Below, one piece after another: positions 39,829 to 49,618 of a DNA stretch of 64,000 nucleotides. The stretch covers positions 1 to 64,000 of the forward strand of contig NZ_JAJSON010000023.1 in NCBI RefSeq assembly GCF_022410465.1. Reading direction: 5' to 3'. The position numbers and the translations under genes are program-made. The stretch's first letter is position 1. Each line of letters begins with the position of its first letter. Source of the DNA: Christiangramia crocea. GTDB taxonomy: Bacteria; Bacteroidota; Bacteroidia; Flavobacteriales; Flavobacteriaceae. Under the pieces are notes generated by a model that was not told where the DNA came from, did not search any database, and was given only the letters and a program-made list of their open reading frames with translations.

Positions 39829-40604
39829 TATTCTACGATTTTTGTATGAATTGAATTCTTTTGAAGTAATCCTGAATCTCCCAGGTATATTGTGGAAACT
39901 CCATTTTCAAGTGCCTGAAAACAGTTATGCAGTTTTGGCAACATCCCATCGCTAATAATCTTTTTTTCGACCAGTTCCTGATACTTTTCTTTATCCAGAA
40001 CCTCTATAACCGAATCATCATCCTGGGCATCAGCCAGTACACCTTTCTTTTCAAAACAGTAATATAATTCGGTTTCATATTCCCGGCTCATGGCCTTTGA
40101 AATTTCAGCGGCAATGGAATCGGCATTGGTATTAAGGATCTCCCCCTCCTCGCTGTATGATATAGCCGAAAAAACAGGGATAATATCCTGCTCTAAAAGT
40201 GAGCTTATAAAAGCTACATTTATCTCTTCAATATCCCCCACAAAGCCGTAATCCACTTCCTTCACAGGACGTTTCCTCGAAATGACACTTTTCCCATCGG
40301 CACCGCAAAGCCCTACGGCATTGCTTCCCAGTTTTTGAAGACCGGCCACAATATTCTTGCTTATGAGACCGGCGTATACCATGGTTATAACCTGCATGGA
40401 ATTGGCATCGGTGATCCTTCGGCCATCAAGCATTTTTGTTTCATATCCGAGTTTTGTAGCAACTTCAGTCGCGAAATTTCCTCCTCCATGAACCAGGACC
40501 TTAGGCCCCTCCATAGCAGAAAAATCTTTTAAAAATTCCTGAAACCTGGCTTTGTCTTCAATTAACTTACCTCCGGTTTTTACTATTTTCAGTACTGATT
40601 TCAT
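39828..40604 (-). CDS. argB: Acetylglutamate (or succinylglutamate) kinase
   Basis: 258-residue amino-acid kinase. VKTGGKLIED (~9-18), KVLVHGGGNFAT (~35-46) and the ATP-site region. Phosphorylates the N-acylated glutamate. 10 nt after argF' and overlapping argE by one base. Confidence 0.94.
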   Translation of the reverse strand: MKSVLKIVKTGGKLIEDKARFQEFLKDFSAMEGPKVLVHGGGNFATEVATKLGYETKMLDGRRITDANSMQVITMVYAGLISKNIVAGLQKLGSNAVGLCGADGKSVISRKRPVKEVDYGFVGDIEEINVAFISSLLEQDIIPVFSAISYSEEGEILNTNADSIAAEISKAMSREYETELYYCFEKKGVLADAQDDDSVIEVLDKEKYQELVEKKIISDGMLPKLHNCFQALENGVSTIYLGDSGLLQKNSIHTKIVE

Positions 40605-40614
40605 ATTTCTTTAA

Positions 40615-41559
40615 TCATTTACTTTCCAGCAACCTTTTCAGTACAGCCTGTGCGGCATAGGTCCTGTTTCCAGCCTGCTGAATGACTAGAGAGTCCTGGC
40701 TATCCAGAACCTCATCGGCAATAACAACATTCCTTCTCACCGGAAGGCAATGCATCACTTTAGGACTGTTTGAATTCCCGAGTTTATCTTTTGTAAGAGT
40801 CCACTCCCTGTCAGTTTTCAGTACTTTTCCATACTGCTCATAACTGCTCCAGCTCTTTACATATACAAAATCGGCATCCTTTAAAGCTTCCGCCTGATTA
40901 TGGGTCACCGCGGTCTTCTTTGTTATTTCGGGATTAAGGTCATATCCCACTGGATTCGCGATTACCAGGTCCACATTCATCTTTTGCATAACTTCAACGA
41001 ATGAATTAGGCACCGATTGAGGCAGGGCTTTAGGATGCGGAGCCCAGGTAAGCACTACTTTCGGCCTGTCTTTATCTTTAGTTTCAGTTATGGTAATTGC
41101 ATCGGTTAAAGCCTGCAGGGGATGACCCGTCGCACTCTCCAGGTTGATCACAGGAACTGAAGCGTATTTCTTAAAACTATTAAGCACCGTTTCAGCTTCA
41201 TCCTTCTCTTTATCTTCCAGTCCGGGAAAGGCCCTCACAGCTATAATATCACAGTATTGAGAAAGCACAGCTGCCGCTTCCTTGATATGTTCTGCCTTGT
41301 TTGAATCCATCACCGCACCATCTTCAAATTCCAGAGCCCAACCATCTTTATCCACATTCATCGATATCACTTCCATCCCAAGGAGTTTTGCAGCTTTCTC
41401 GGTACTTAAGCGCGTACGCAGACTCGGATTGAAAAACAACATCCCAAGGGTCTTTCCTTTTCCAAGGGTAGGAACGCTATTCTCCTTCTTTAGCTGAAGG
41501 GCTTCATTAATCAATTCATCTAAACTTTCTATATCTGATAATGTGATGTAATTCTTCAT
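40615..41559 (-). CDS. argF': N-acylornithine carbamoyltransferase (acetyl- or succinyl-type)
   Basis: 314 residues. Carbamoyl-phosphate loop FNPSLRTRLSTEKA (~43-56), VRAFPGLED, HPLQALTDA, TWAPHPKALPQSVPNSF and MHCLPVRRN mark the N-acylornithine branch rather than ornithine carbamoyltransferase. The residue that separates acetyl (Glu) from succinyl (Pro, B. fragilis position 90) specificity is Ala89 here, in DSNKAEHI. The general sequence is closer to the Bacteroides enzyme as I remember it, so succinylornithine is a reasonable guess, but unproven. Confidence 0.92.
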   Translation of the reverse strand: MKNYITLSDIESLDELINEALQLKKENSVPTLGKGKTLGMLFFNPSLRTRLSTEKAAKLLGMEVISMNVDKDGWALEFEDGAVMDSNKAEHIKEAAAVLSQYCDIIAVRAFPGLEDKEKDEAETVLNSFKKYASVPVINLESATGHPLQALTDAITITETKDKDRPKVVLTWAPHPKALPQSVPNSFVEVMQKMNVDLVIANPVGYDLNPEITKKTAVTHNQAEALKDADFVYVKSWSSYEQYGKVLKTDREWTLTKDKLGNSNSPKVMHCLPVRRNVVIADEVLDSQDSLVIQQAGNRTYAAQAVLKRLLESK

Positions 41560-41577
41560 CTCTTCTTTCTATCTCTA

Positions 41578-41602
41578 ATTTGTCAAGCTGAACTTGTTCT
41601 AT
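41578..41602. repeat. Short palindromic-repeat fragment between argD and argF'
   Basis: Contains TTTGTCAAGCTGAACTTGTT, the same left end as the repeat at 38624 and at 45803; only a half element is left in a 43-nt gap. Confidence 0.6.
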
Positions 41603-42739
41603 TTATGAGTAATTCTTCAGGGCAATTTTCAATGCCTTGAAAAAAGTATCAAATTGTTCTTTTTTAATATTCAATGGTGGAAGTATTCGCAGTAACTTCT
41701 TATTACTGGCTGCTCCGGTGAAGATCTGATGTCTAAAAAGAAGATCCTTTCTCAATTCGGCAACCTCAAAATCGAATTCAAGACCTATCATCAAACCTCT
41801 TCCTTTCAAATTCTTTATTTGAGGGATCTCCTCCGCTCTTTCCTTAACATACTCGAAAAGGCTTTTTGAGTTCTCAATAAGCTTTTCCTTTTCAATGATT
41901 TCCAGAACCGCAATACCGGCAGCGCAGGCAAGATGATTTCCACCAAAGGTGGTTCCCAGCATTCCGTATTTTGGTTCAATAGCATTATCGATAAGTATTC
42001 CTCCAACAGGAAAACCATTCCCCATCCCTTTTGCAATAGAAATAATATCCGGTCTTATCCCGTGTTTCTGGAATGCGAAGAAATCGCCTGTTCTACCATA
42101 ACCAGCCTGAACCTCATCGGCTATAAGAATCGTATTATGGCTCTTGCACAATTCAGCTGCTTTCAAATAAAATTCTGTGGTGCCTTCATCAAGTCCGCCC
42201 ACTCCCTGAACAACTTCAAAGATCACTGCAGCAACATCGTCTTTCTTTAGCTCCTCCTCTAAGGCTTCAGCATCACCAAATCCAACTTTAGTAGCCTTAT
42301 GTCCAGTATTAAACGGAGATTTTATCGCTTCATTATCTGTCACGGCTACCACGCCGGAAGTCCTGCCATGAAAGGCCTTTTCGAAATAGATCACCCTGTC
42401 CTTTCCGGTATGGAAGGAGGCTAATTTCAAGGCGTTTTCATTTGCTTCAGCTCCCGAATTGCATAAGAAAAGGCTATAATCATTTATTCCGGAAACTTTT
42501 TCCAGTTTACTTGCCAGTTCCTGCTGTAAAGGATTTTTTACCGAATTGGAATAAAAGCCGATCTCCCTTAACTGCTTAGTGAGTGCATTAACATATGCAG
42601 GGTGTGAATGCCCTATGGAGATCACAGCATGTCCTCCGTAAAGATCGAGGTATTTATTGCCATCTTTATCATAAACATAAGAACCCTCTCCTTTTACCGG
42701 GGTAATATCATATAGCGGATATACATCAAATAGATCCAT
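41603..42739 (-). CDS. argD: N-acylornithine aminotransferase
   Basis: 378-residue class-III PLP aminotransferase. NSGAEANENALKLA (~90-103), AFHGRTSG, VIFEVVQGVGG, ADEVQAGYGRTG and the PLP lysine in SIAKGMGNGFPVG (~237-249). Uses N-acetyl- or N-succinyl-glutamate semialdehyde. 2 nt after proC. Confidence 0.95.
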   Translation of the reverse strand: MDLFDVYPLYDITPVKGEGSYVYDKDGNKYLDLYGGHAVISIGHSHPAYVNALTKQLREIGFYSNSVKNPLQQELASKLEKVSGINDYSLFLCNSGAEANENALKLASFHTGKDRVIYFEKAFHGRTSGVVAVTDNEAIKSPFNTGHKATKVGFGDAEALEEELKKDDVAAVIFEVVQGVGGLDEGTTEFYLKAAELCKSHNTILIADEVQAGYGRTGDFFAFQKHGIRPDIISIAKGMGNGFPVGGILIDNAIEPKYGMLGTTFGGNHLACAAGIAVLEIIEKEKLIENSKSLFEYVKERAEEIPQIKNLKGRGLMIGLEFDFEVAELRKDLLFRHQIFTGAASNKKLLRILPPLNIKKEQFDTFFKALKIALKNYS

Positions 42740-42741
42740 AA

Positions 42742-43536
42742 TTACTGATCTGAAATATTATTGATTTTTTTAAATGAAGCCTGAATTCCTTTAATTAATG
42801 ATGAACTCAGACCGTTATGTTCCATTTCATTTAGTCCTTCTATGGTACAGCCGCGTGGAGTGGTCACTTTATCTATTTCCTCTTCCGGGTGCCGGCCAGA
42901 TTCGATTAGAAGACTTGCTGCCCCCAGACAGGTTTGCATAGAGAGTTCCTGAGCGTCTTTCGCGTCAAACCCGAGTTGTACAGCTCCCTGGGTCGTAGCG
43001 CGTATGAGACGCATCCAGAATGCCACTCCACTGGCACATATTACCGTCGCAGCCTGCATTTTGTTTTCATCAATAATGATACTTGTACCTAACCTGTTGA
43101 AAATAGCCTCTGCAATGCCTATGCGTTTCTTTCCTTTTTCGTTACTGCAAAGGCAGGTCATTGATTTTCCTACAGCAATCGCAGTATTAGGCATGGAACG
43201 AATGATAAAATGATCCTCTCCTACGATATTTTCCATTCTCGGGATTTTAAATCCTGTAACCGTGGAAATAAGAACATGCTTATCTGTTAGTTCGTCCTTA
43301 ATCTCCTTCAGAATTCGCTCCAGTTGTGTTGGCTGAACTGAAAAGATCAGAATATCAGAATTCCTCACCGCTTCAAGGTTATCTGAAGTCACCTTAACCT
43401 TGGAATATTCCTCGTAATCGGCAATATCTTCAGTCTTTCTCTTGGTGAGATACAAACTTGTATAAGCATTGCTAAAGATGAGTCCTTTCGCTATGGAAAG
43501 GCCCAGATTACCGGCACCCAGAATTGCTATTTTCAT
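42742..43536 (-). CDS. proC: Pyrroline-5-carboxylate reductase
   Basis: 264 residues; Rossmann motif ILGAGNLGLSIAKGL (~4-18), RSMPNTAIAVGKS (~113-125), and the C-terminal region TTPRGCTIEGLNEME. Last step of proline synthesis; its presence inside the arg operon links proline and arginine, both from glutamate semialdehydes. proA/proB are not in the window. Confidence 0.93.
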   Translation of the reverse strand: MKIAILGAGNLGLSIAKGLIFSNAYTSLYLTKRKTEDIADYEEYSKVKVTSDNLEAVRNSDILIFSVQPTQLERILKEIKDELTDKHVLISTVTGFKIPRMENIVGEDHFIIRSMPNTAIAVGKSMTCLCSNEKGKKRIGIAEAIFNRLGTSIIIDENKMQAATVICASGVAFWMRLIRATTQGAVQLGFDAKDAQELSMQTCLGAASLLIESGRHPEEEIDKVTTPRGCTIEGLNEMEHNGLSSSLIKGIQASFKKINNISDQ

Positions 43537-43568
43537 TTTATTCTATTTTTTGGTCAATTAGTTTTACT

Positions 43569-43632
43569 TGTCATTCCGAAGGAGTAAAGGGACTGAGAAA
43601 TCACAGATCTCTCGACTCTCCTCGAAGTGACT
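43569..43632. repeat. Intergenic repeat between argC and proC
   Basis: TGTCATTCCGAAGGAG ... CTCGAAGTGACTT: imperfect inverted ends (GTCATTCCGA / TCGAAGTGAC) in the 95-nt gap. It belongs to the GTCATTCNGA family of intergenic palindromes. Confidence 0.7.
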
Positions 43633-44597
43633 TAAAAATAACTGGCTTTTAAGTCCAGTCCTAACTTTTCGTCCAGGCCAAACATGAGGTTCATATTCTG
43701 AACCGCCTGTCCCGACGCTCCTTTCAAAAGGTTATCAATGATACTTGTTACCAGCAATTTGTTTCCAAACTTCTGCAGCTTTATTAAACATTTATTTGTA
43801 TTCACCACCTGTTTTAAATGCAGGTCCTCATCTACCACAAAAGTGAAGGCTGCATCTGAATAAGCTTCATTATAGATCTTCTGAGCATCTTCCGGGCTAC
43901 CTGAAAAACTGGTATATGCCGTTGCATGAATTCCCCTTGAAAAATTACCTCTGTTTGGAATAAAGTTCACATCTGCACTATAATCCTCCTGTAACATCTT
44001 TAAACTCTGTCCTATCTCATTAAGATGCTGATGTTCAAAAGACTTATAAGCCGAAAAGTTGTTATCTCTCCACGTAAAATGCGTTGTACTTGATAATGAG
44101 GTTCCTGCCCCCGTCGCTCCGGTCACCGCATTGATATGCAACTCATCTTTCAACAGGTTTTTCTGAGCCAATGGAAGAACAGCTAAGCTGATGGCCGTTG
44201 CAAAACAACCGGGATTAGCGATATAATCTGCGTTGCTTATCTTTTCTTTATGAAATTCAGGTAATCCGTATACAAAGGAATGGTCATTTGCAGCCATTCT
44301 GAAATCGGTACTCAGATCAACAATTTTAGTGTTTTCAGAAAACTGATTTTCCGCCAGAAACTTTTTGGAGTTCCCATGTCCAAGGCAAAGAAATACCACA
44401 TCGGCTTCCTTATTGATCTCTCCGCTGAATTTCAGATCGGTTTCTCCCAGCAGATCCTGATGAACCTGAGCTACAGGTTTCCCTGGCTGGGAAGTGCTGT
44501 AAACAAAATTCAGATTCACTTCGGGATGCCTTAGCAGGATCCTGATAAGTTCCCCTGCAGTATAACCTGCTCCTCCTATTATTCCTGCTTCGATCAT
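43632..44597 (-). CDS. argC: N-acetyl-gamma-glutamyl-phosphate reductase
   Basis: 321 residues; GGAGYTAGELIRILLRHPEV (~8-27), LGHGNSKKF, the catalytic Cys in NPGCFATA (~128-135) and HQHLNEIGQSL. Overlaps argG by 4 nt. Reduces N-acylglutamyl phosphate. Confidence 0.95.
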   Translation of the reverse strand: MIEAGIIGGAGYTAGELIRILLRHPEVNLNFVYSTSQPGKPVAQVHQDLLGETDLKFSGEINKEADVVFLCLGHGNSKKFLAENQFSENTKIVDLSTDFRMAANDHSFVYGLPEFHKEKISNADYIANPGCFATAISLAVLPLAQKNLLKDELHINAVTGATGAGTSLSSTTHFTWRDNNFSAYKSFEHQHLNEIGQSLKMLQEDYSADVNFIPNRGNFSRGIHATAYTSFSGSPEDAQKIYNEAYSDAAFTFVVDEDLHLKQVVNTNKCLIKLQKFGNKLLVTSIIDNLLKGASGQAVQNMNLMFGLDEKLGLDLKASYF

Positions 44598-45781
44598 GCT
44601 TCCTCTTTTACGTGTTGATATATTTTCCCTGAATTGGAAAGGATCTTGATAAATCCTTTAGCATCATCAGCAGTCCAGGCTTTGTTCTCTTCGCCATATT
44701 TTCCAAACCCGGAATTCATAAGATCGTATTGAGATTTTATCCCGTCCAGAGTGAACCTGTATGGATGAAGTGTTACGAACACTTCTCCACTCACCTGCTC
44801 CTGGGAACTTTCCAGGAATGCTTCAAGATCTCTCATTACAGGATCCAGATAAAGCCCTTCATGTAAATGAGTTCCATACCAGTTCGCTATATAATCCTTA
44901 TGCTGTAGTTGCCATTTGCTCAATGTATGTTTTTCAAGAAGATGATGGGATTTGATCGTAATAAGGGCCGCGGCAGCCTCAAAACCTACCCTTCCCTTTA
45001 TTCCAATAATCGTATCTCCCACATGAATATCCCTTCCTATGGCATACTTATTTGCGATCTCTTCAAGTATCTGAATATTCTTCTCGGGATCATTCATTTT
45101 ACCATTCACACCAGTAAGCTCACCTTTAGTAAAACTAAGACTTATCTGTTTTGGATCTTTTTCTTTTAGTTGTGACGGATATGCTTCTTCGGGCAATGGC
45201 TTTTCAGATGTCAGGGTCTCGGCACCTCCAACACTGGTTCCCCAAAGCCCTTTATTCACTGAATACTTTGCCTTTTCCCAGTTCATATCCACACCATTAG
45301 CCTTAAGATAATCGATCTCCTCTTGTCGGCTTAACTGTTTGTCCCTTATAGGAGTAATGATCTTGATCTTAGGTGCAATGGTCTGGAAGATCATATCGAA
45401 TCTTACCTGATCATTTCCCGCTCCGGTACTTCCATGAGCGATATATTCAGCTCCAATCTCCTTTGCATAATTAACGATCTCGATGGCCTGAACTATCCGT
45501 TCCGCACTAACCGAAAGCGGATAAGTATCATTCTTAAGTACATTCCCATAAATGAGATATTTAACCACTTTATCATAAAATGAAGAAACTGCATCGATGT
45601 TCTTATATGTTGCGGCACCTATCTTTTTGGCATTAGAACCTATATTTTCAACTTCTTCTTCTGAAAAACCACCGGTGTTCACGCTTACCGCATGAACTTC
45701 AAAATTTTCCTCTTTCGATAAATATTTTGCACAGTAAGAAGTATCTAACCCACCGCTATATGCTATTACTACTTTTTTCAT
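44594..45781 (-). CDS. argG: Argininosuccinate synthase
   Basis: 395 residues; N-type ATP PP-loop AYSGGLDTSYC (~7-17), HGSTGAGNDQVRF (~116-128), GRDIHVGDTIIGIKGRVGFE. Joins citrulline and aspartate. Overlaps argC by 4 nt; preceded by a 110-nt gap holding a palindromic repeat. Confidence 0.96.
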   Translation of the reverse strand: MKKVVIAYSGGLDTSYCAKYLSKEENFEVHAVSVNTGGFSEEEVENIGSNAKKIGAATYKNIDAVSSFYDKVVKYLIYGNVLKNDTYPLSVSAERIVQAIEIVNYAKEIGAEYIAHGSTGAGNDQVRFDMIFQTIAPKIKIITPIRDKQLSRQEEIDYLKANGVDMNWEKAKYSVNKGLWGTSVGGAETLTSEKPLPEEAYPSQLKEKDPKQISLSFTKGELTGVNGKMNDPEKNIQILEEIANKYAIGRDIHVGDTIIGIKGRVGFEAAAALITIKSHHLLEKHTLSKWQLQHKDYIANWYGTHLHEGLYLDPVMRDLEAFLESSQEQVSGEVFVTLHPYRFTLDGIKSQYDLMNSGFGKYGEENKAWTADDAKGFIKILSNSGKIYQHVKEEA

Positions 45782-45802
45782 TTATAACTTCTTTAATCCA
45801 AT

Positions 45803-45887
45803 TTTGTCAAGCTGAATTTATTTCAGCTTCTCCAGAGATCCTGAAATCTATGATTCGACGAAGTCAAACAAGTTCAGGATGACGACC
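45803..45887. repeat. Palindromic intergenic repeat between the GNAT gene and argG
   Basis: TTGTCAAGCTGAATTT at the left and AAGTTCAGGATGACG at the right, imperfect inverted ends with an internal TTCAGC...CTGAAA. Same family as 38624 and 41578. Confidence 0.75.
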
Positions 45888-45891
45888 TTTA

Positions 45892-46533
45892 TTATTCTTT
45901 TTCAGCCTTTTCCTTTTTATAGAAAAGGGTTTGTTTTATATGTTTCAGCCTTTGAAACGCTTTATCATTAAATTTACTCACCTTATTATTCTTCTTCTTA
46001 GCTTCAGCCTTCTTTTCCGGATCATATAACATACCGGTACAAAGGCACATTTTATGTTCGGTTCTTGTAAGCACATCATAGTTCTTACAGGTCTGGCAGC
46101 CTTTCCAGAAACTTTCATCATCTGTTAATTCGGAAAAAGTCACAGGCTGATATCCCAGTTCGTAATTGATCTTCATTACGGCCAGTCCGGTAGTGATACC
46201 AAAGATCTTTGCATGCGGATATTTCTTTCTTGAATGATCAAAGATCACCTGTTTAATATCTTTTGCAAGTCCCTGTTTTCTGTAATCGGGATGTACGATA
46301 AGTCCGGAATTTGCCACATATTTTTCGTGACTCCAGGTTTCGATATAGCAAAAACCTGCAAATTTTTCCCCGTCCAGGGCGATTATGGCATTCCCTTTCT
46401 CCATCTTATCGATAATATATTCAGGAGTTCTTCGGGCAATACCAGTACCACGTACTTTGGCCGATTCTTCTATGTTTTTACAAATGATCTCTGCGTAAGA
46501 AGCATGAGATTTATTAGCAATGATAATTCTCAT
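45892..46533 (-). CDS. GNAT-family acetyltransferase heading the arg operon, candidate N-acylglutamate synthase
   Basis: 213 residues with one GNAT domain: GFCYIETW, VANSGLIVHPDYRKQGLA (acyl-CoA P-loop region, ~77-94) and YELGYQPVTF. After it comes a Cys-bearing segment (CQTCKNY ... CLCTGML) and a lysine-rich tail. It is the first gene of the arg operon, while no argA or argJ is seen. In Bacteroides a GNAT protein of this type in the arg cluster was assigned by genetics to the first, N-acylating step (from memory). So it probably makes N-acetyl- or N-succinylglutamate; a regulatory or unrelated acetyltransferase cannot be excluded. Confidence 0.8.
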   Translation of the reverse strand: MRIIIANKSHASYAEIICKNIEESAKVRGTGIARRTPEYIIDKMEKGNAIIALDGEKFAGFCYIETWSHEKYVANSGLIVHPDYRKQGLAKDIKQVIFDHSRKKYPHAKIFGITTGLAVMKINYELGYQPVTFSELTDDESFWKGCQTCKNYDVLTRTEHKMCLCTGMLYDPEKKAEAKKKNNKVSKFNDKAFQRLKHIKQTLFYKKEKAEKE

Positions 46534-46865
46534 CTGCTAAGAAATTAAGGTTGAAAAATTGTTTTGATTTTGTCTTTTGAAAGGGGAACCGGACTCACCT
46601 AAGTTCCATAAATATACACACGCACTTACGTGCGGCGCGGGAAAAAGCGGGGCATAGGAGATATGTCAGAAAAAATCCTGATATATAATTTAAATTCTAT
46701 GCTTTTAAAGTGTTTCAAAATGGAAAAAATCAAATAATATTAATACTGAAGAGTCAGGGCCAGCGCTTAGCTGCAGCGGGGCCTGAAATGAAAAGAGGGT
46801 AATATTATTTGTCTGAATGTTTTCACGTGGTAAATGTACATAATATTTTGTTTCACACTAAATTA
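46534..46865. other. 332-bp gap between the arg operon start and ilvA end
   Basis: No credible gene. It holds a short hairpin GCAC-TTAC-GTGC near 46624 (CGCACTTACGTGCG) and an imperfect GC-rich hairpin near 46757-46790 (AGGGCCAGCGCT / AGCGGGGCCT), which lacks a T-run on either strand. The promoter of the arg operon must lie here; I could not identify a clear TAnnTTTG on the minus strand. Confidence 0.5.
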
Positions 46866-48140
46866 TTAAACTAAAAATTGAAATAAATTTGGCTTATCAT
46901 TCAGATATTCCCCATAAAAGTTCTTCTTTTTCATGCGTTCTACCAGGGGTCCAAAATCGGCAGGATCATTTAACTCAATACCCACTACTGCCGGACCGTT
47001 CTCCCTGTGGTGCTTTTTGGAATATTCGAAATGGGTAATATCATCATTAGGCCCAAGAACCTTTGCCACAAATTCTTTCAGGGCTCCAGCTCGTTGAGGA
47101 AAACTCACTATAAAATAATGCTTGATCCCTGCATAGAGCAAGGCTCTTTCTTTAATTTCTGCGGTTCGGGTAATATCATTGTTACTTCCGCTTACTATAC
47201 AAACCACATTCTTACCCTTTATCTCTTCGGCATAACTATCTAATGCTGAGATCGCCATGGCGCCTGCGGGTTCTACCACAATAGCATCCTGATTGTATAG
47301 GTCAAGTATGGTCTGACAGATCTTACCTTCGGGGATGCAGATCATATCATCAAGATTCTCTTTACATATCTCAAAATTGCGGTTCCCCACTTTTTGAACC
47401 GCGGCGCCATCCACAAATCTTTCGATTTCGGAGAGTTCTACCACTTTGCCCTCTTTCAATGAAGAAGTCATGGATGGTGCGCCAGATGGTTCAACCCCAA
47501 TTATTTTCGTATTCGGAGAAAGTCTTTTAAAAACTGTAGAAATACCGGCCAGCAAACCTCCACCTCCCAGTGGGGCGAAAACATAATCTATTGGAGAATC
47601 GGCTTGCTCCAGAATCTCCAGTCCTATAGTAGCCTGGCCTTCGATAACCTTTTCATCATCAAAAGGATGTATAAAAACCAGTCCGAATTTCTCCTTATGC
47701 TTCATGGCGTTCTTAAAGGAATCATCAAAAGTGTCTCCTTTAAGGATCACTTCTACCCATTCACCACCAAACATCTGAGTTTGCTGTACCTTTTGTCGCG
47801 GAGTAGTGATAGGCATATAAATAACACCTTTAGTATGCAGTTTGTTACAGGCAAAAGCCACTCCCTGCGCATGGTTACCGGCACTTGCACAGATAACCCC
47901 TTTTTTTAGCTGATCTTCAGGAAGACTGGATATCTTGTTATAAGCGCCTCTAATCTTATAGGAACGCACCTGTTGAAGATCTTCCCTTTTTAAAAGAATA
48001 CTGGCCTCATAACGTTTGCTATAAGTGAAAGAAGCTGCCAGGGGAGTCTTTAGCACCACCTTCGAGATCCTTTCAGCAGCTTCTTTTACAGCTTCAAGTG
48101 TTGGTTTATATTTTCTATCTTTTTCCAGCAACATATTCAT
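46866..48140 (-). CDS. ilvA: Threonine ammonia-lyase
   Basis: 424 residues, PLP-dependent. PLP Lys in SYKIRGAYNKI (~61-71), SAGNHAQGVAFAC (~83-95), phosphate loop GGGGLLAGIS (~191-200), and a single C-terminal ACT-like domain (~330-424) that permits allosteric control by isoleucine. Makes 2-oxobutanoate for isoleucine. Its ATG follows the ilvC stop codon with no gap. The plus-strand 46.8 kb side has no convincing terminator. Confidence 0.95.
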   Translation of the reverse strand: MNMLLEKDRKYKPTLEAVKEAAERISKVVLKTPLAASFTYSKRYEASILLKREDLQQVRSYKIRGAYNKISSLPEDQLKKGVICASAGNHAQGVAFACNKLHTKGVIYMPITTPRQKVQQTQMFGGEWVEVILKGDTFDDSFKNAMKHKEKFGLVFIHPFDDEKVIEGQATIGLEILEQADSPIDYVFAPLGGGGLLAGISTVFKRLSPNTKIIGVEPSGAPSMTSSLKEGKVVELSEIERFVDGAAVQKVGNRNFEICKENLDDMICIPEGKICQTILDLYNQDAIVVEPAGAMAISALDSYAEEIKGKNVVCIVSGSNNDITRTAEIKERALLYAGIKHYFIVSFPQRAGALKEFVAKVLGPNDDITHFEYSKKHHRENGPAVVGIELNDPADFGPLVERMKKKNFYGEYLNDKPNLFQFLV

Positions 48141-49616
48141 TTATTCGTATATTTTCTTCATTGCGGTCATTGCCTTTCTCAATCTGGCTCCTACCTTTTC
48201 TACAGGATGATTCCTTAAATTGTCATTTACTGCAATCAATTCCTGATTATCCACTCCCGTGTATCCTGTTCCGAATGATTTTCCTGCCACTTCAGGTTCA
48301 AGACCATTTACATAATCTTTGATAAGCGGTTTTGCAGCATGATCAAAAAGATAACATCCATATTCGGCGGTATCTGAGATCACCCGGTTCATTTCGTATA
48401 ATTTCTTTCTTGCAATGGTATTAGCGATAAGCGGAGTCTCGTGCAGTGATTCATAATAAGCCGAATCTTCTATAATACCTGCTTCTACCATAGTTTCAAA
48501 AGCAAGCTCCACCCCAGATTTTACGAAGGCCACAAGTAATACGCCTTTATCAAAATATTCCTGCTCCTTAATTTCTTCGGAAGTGGCCTCTGTTTTTTCA
48601 AAAGCGGTATTCTCGGTTTCAGCTCTCCAGGTCAGTAATTCCTTATCATCATTCGCCCAGTCTTTCATCATTCTGCTACTAAAAGCTCCGGAAATAATAT
48701 CATCCATATGCTTCTGAAAAAGCGGACGCATCTGTCCTTTAAGATCTTCTGCTATCTCGTTGGCCCTTAATTTCGCCGGATTGGAAAGCCTGTCCATCAT
48801 ATTGGTAATACCGCCATGCTTCAAAGCTTCTGTGATGGTTTCCCAACCATACTGGATGAGCTTAGCTGCGTATGAAGCATCCACTCCATCGGCCACCATT
48901 TTATCGAACGTAAGGATCGATCCTGTTTGAAGAACCCCACAAAGGATGGTCTGCTCTCCCATAAGATCAGATTTCACCTCAGCCACGAAAGAAGATTCCA
49001 GAACCCCTGCTCTGTGGCCACCGGTAGCATATGCATACGCCTTGGCCCATTCAAGCCCAATTCCTTGTGGATCATTCTCAGGATGTACCGCAATAAGCGT
49101 TGGAACTCCAAAGCCTCTTTTGTATTCCTCACGAACTTCAGAACCCGGACATTTTGGAGCTACCATGATAACTGTTATATCCTCACGTATCTTCATTCCT
49201 TCTTCCACGATATTGAATCCGTGGGAATAAGAAAGTACCGCTCCTTCTTTAATATGAGGTGCAATTGCCTTAATTACCGGGGTGTGTTGTTTATCGGGCG
49301 TAAGGTTGATCACAAGATCGGCCTGAGGAATAAGTTCCTCATAAGTCCCGACATTAAATTTATTTTCAGTTGCATTTTTCCAGGACTGTCTTTTTTCCTT
49401 GATAGCTCCTTCACGAAGGGCGTAAGAAATATCGAGACCACTGTCTCTCATGTTTAATCCCTGGTTAAGTCCCTGGGCACCACAGCCCACGATAACAATT
49501 TTTTTATCTTTTAAAGCAGTCACTCCTTCACTGAACTCGTCGAGGTCCATAAACCTGCAGGTTCCAAGTTGGGCCAGTTGTTCTCGTAACGGAAGGCTGT
49601 TAAAGTAATTGGTCAT
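48141..49616 (-). CDS. ilvC: Ketol-acid reductoisomerase, long (class II) form
   Basis: 491 residues, the long enterobacterial-type form with a duplicated knotted domain rather than the ~330-residue class I. NADPH motif [18 protein letters not shown] (~39-56), [31 protein letters not shown]. Second step for valine and isoleucine. 2 nt after ilvN and abutting ilvA. Confidence 0.97.
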   Translation of the reverse strand: MTNYFNSLPLREQLAQLGTCRFMDLDEFSEGVTALKDKKIVIVGCGAQGLNQGLNMRDSGLDISYALREGAIKEKRQSWKNATENKFNVGTYEELIPQADLVINLTPDKQHTPVIKAIAPHIKEGAVLSYSHGFNIVEEGMKIREDITVIMVAPKCPGSEVREEYKRGFGVPTLIAVHPENDPQGIGLEWAKAYAYATGGHRAGVLESSFVAEVKSDLMGEQTILCGVLQTGSILTFDKMVADGVDASYAAKLIQYGWETITEALKHGGITNMMDRLSNPAKLRANEIAEDLKGQMRPLFQKHMDDIISGAFSSRMMKDWANDDKELLTWRAETENTAFEKTEATSEEIKEQEYFDKGVLLVAFVKSGVELAFETMVEAGIIEDSAYYESLHETPLIANTIARKKLYEMNRVISDTAEYGCYLFDHAAKPLIKDYVNGLEPEVAGKSFGTGYTGVDNQELIAVNDNLRNHPVEKVGARLRKAMTAMKKIYE

Positions 49617-49618
49617 GA

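Noticed and set aside
46613-46640. ArgR-like box near the arg operon start
   Set aside because: TGTATATTTATGGA resembles an ARG box only loosely; no second box and no certainty that ArgR acts in this organism.
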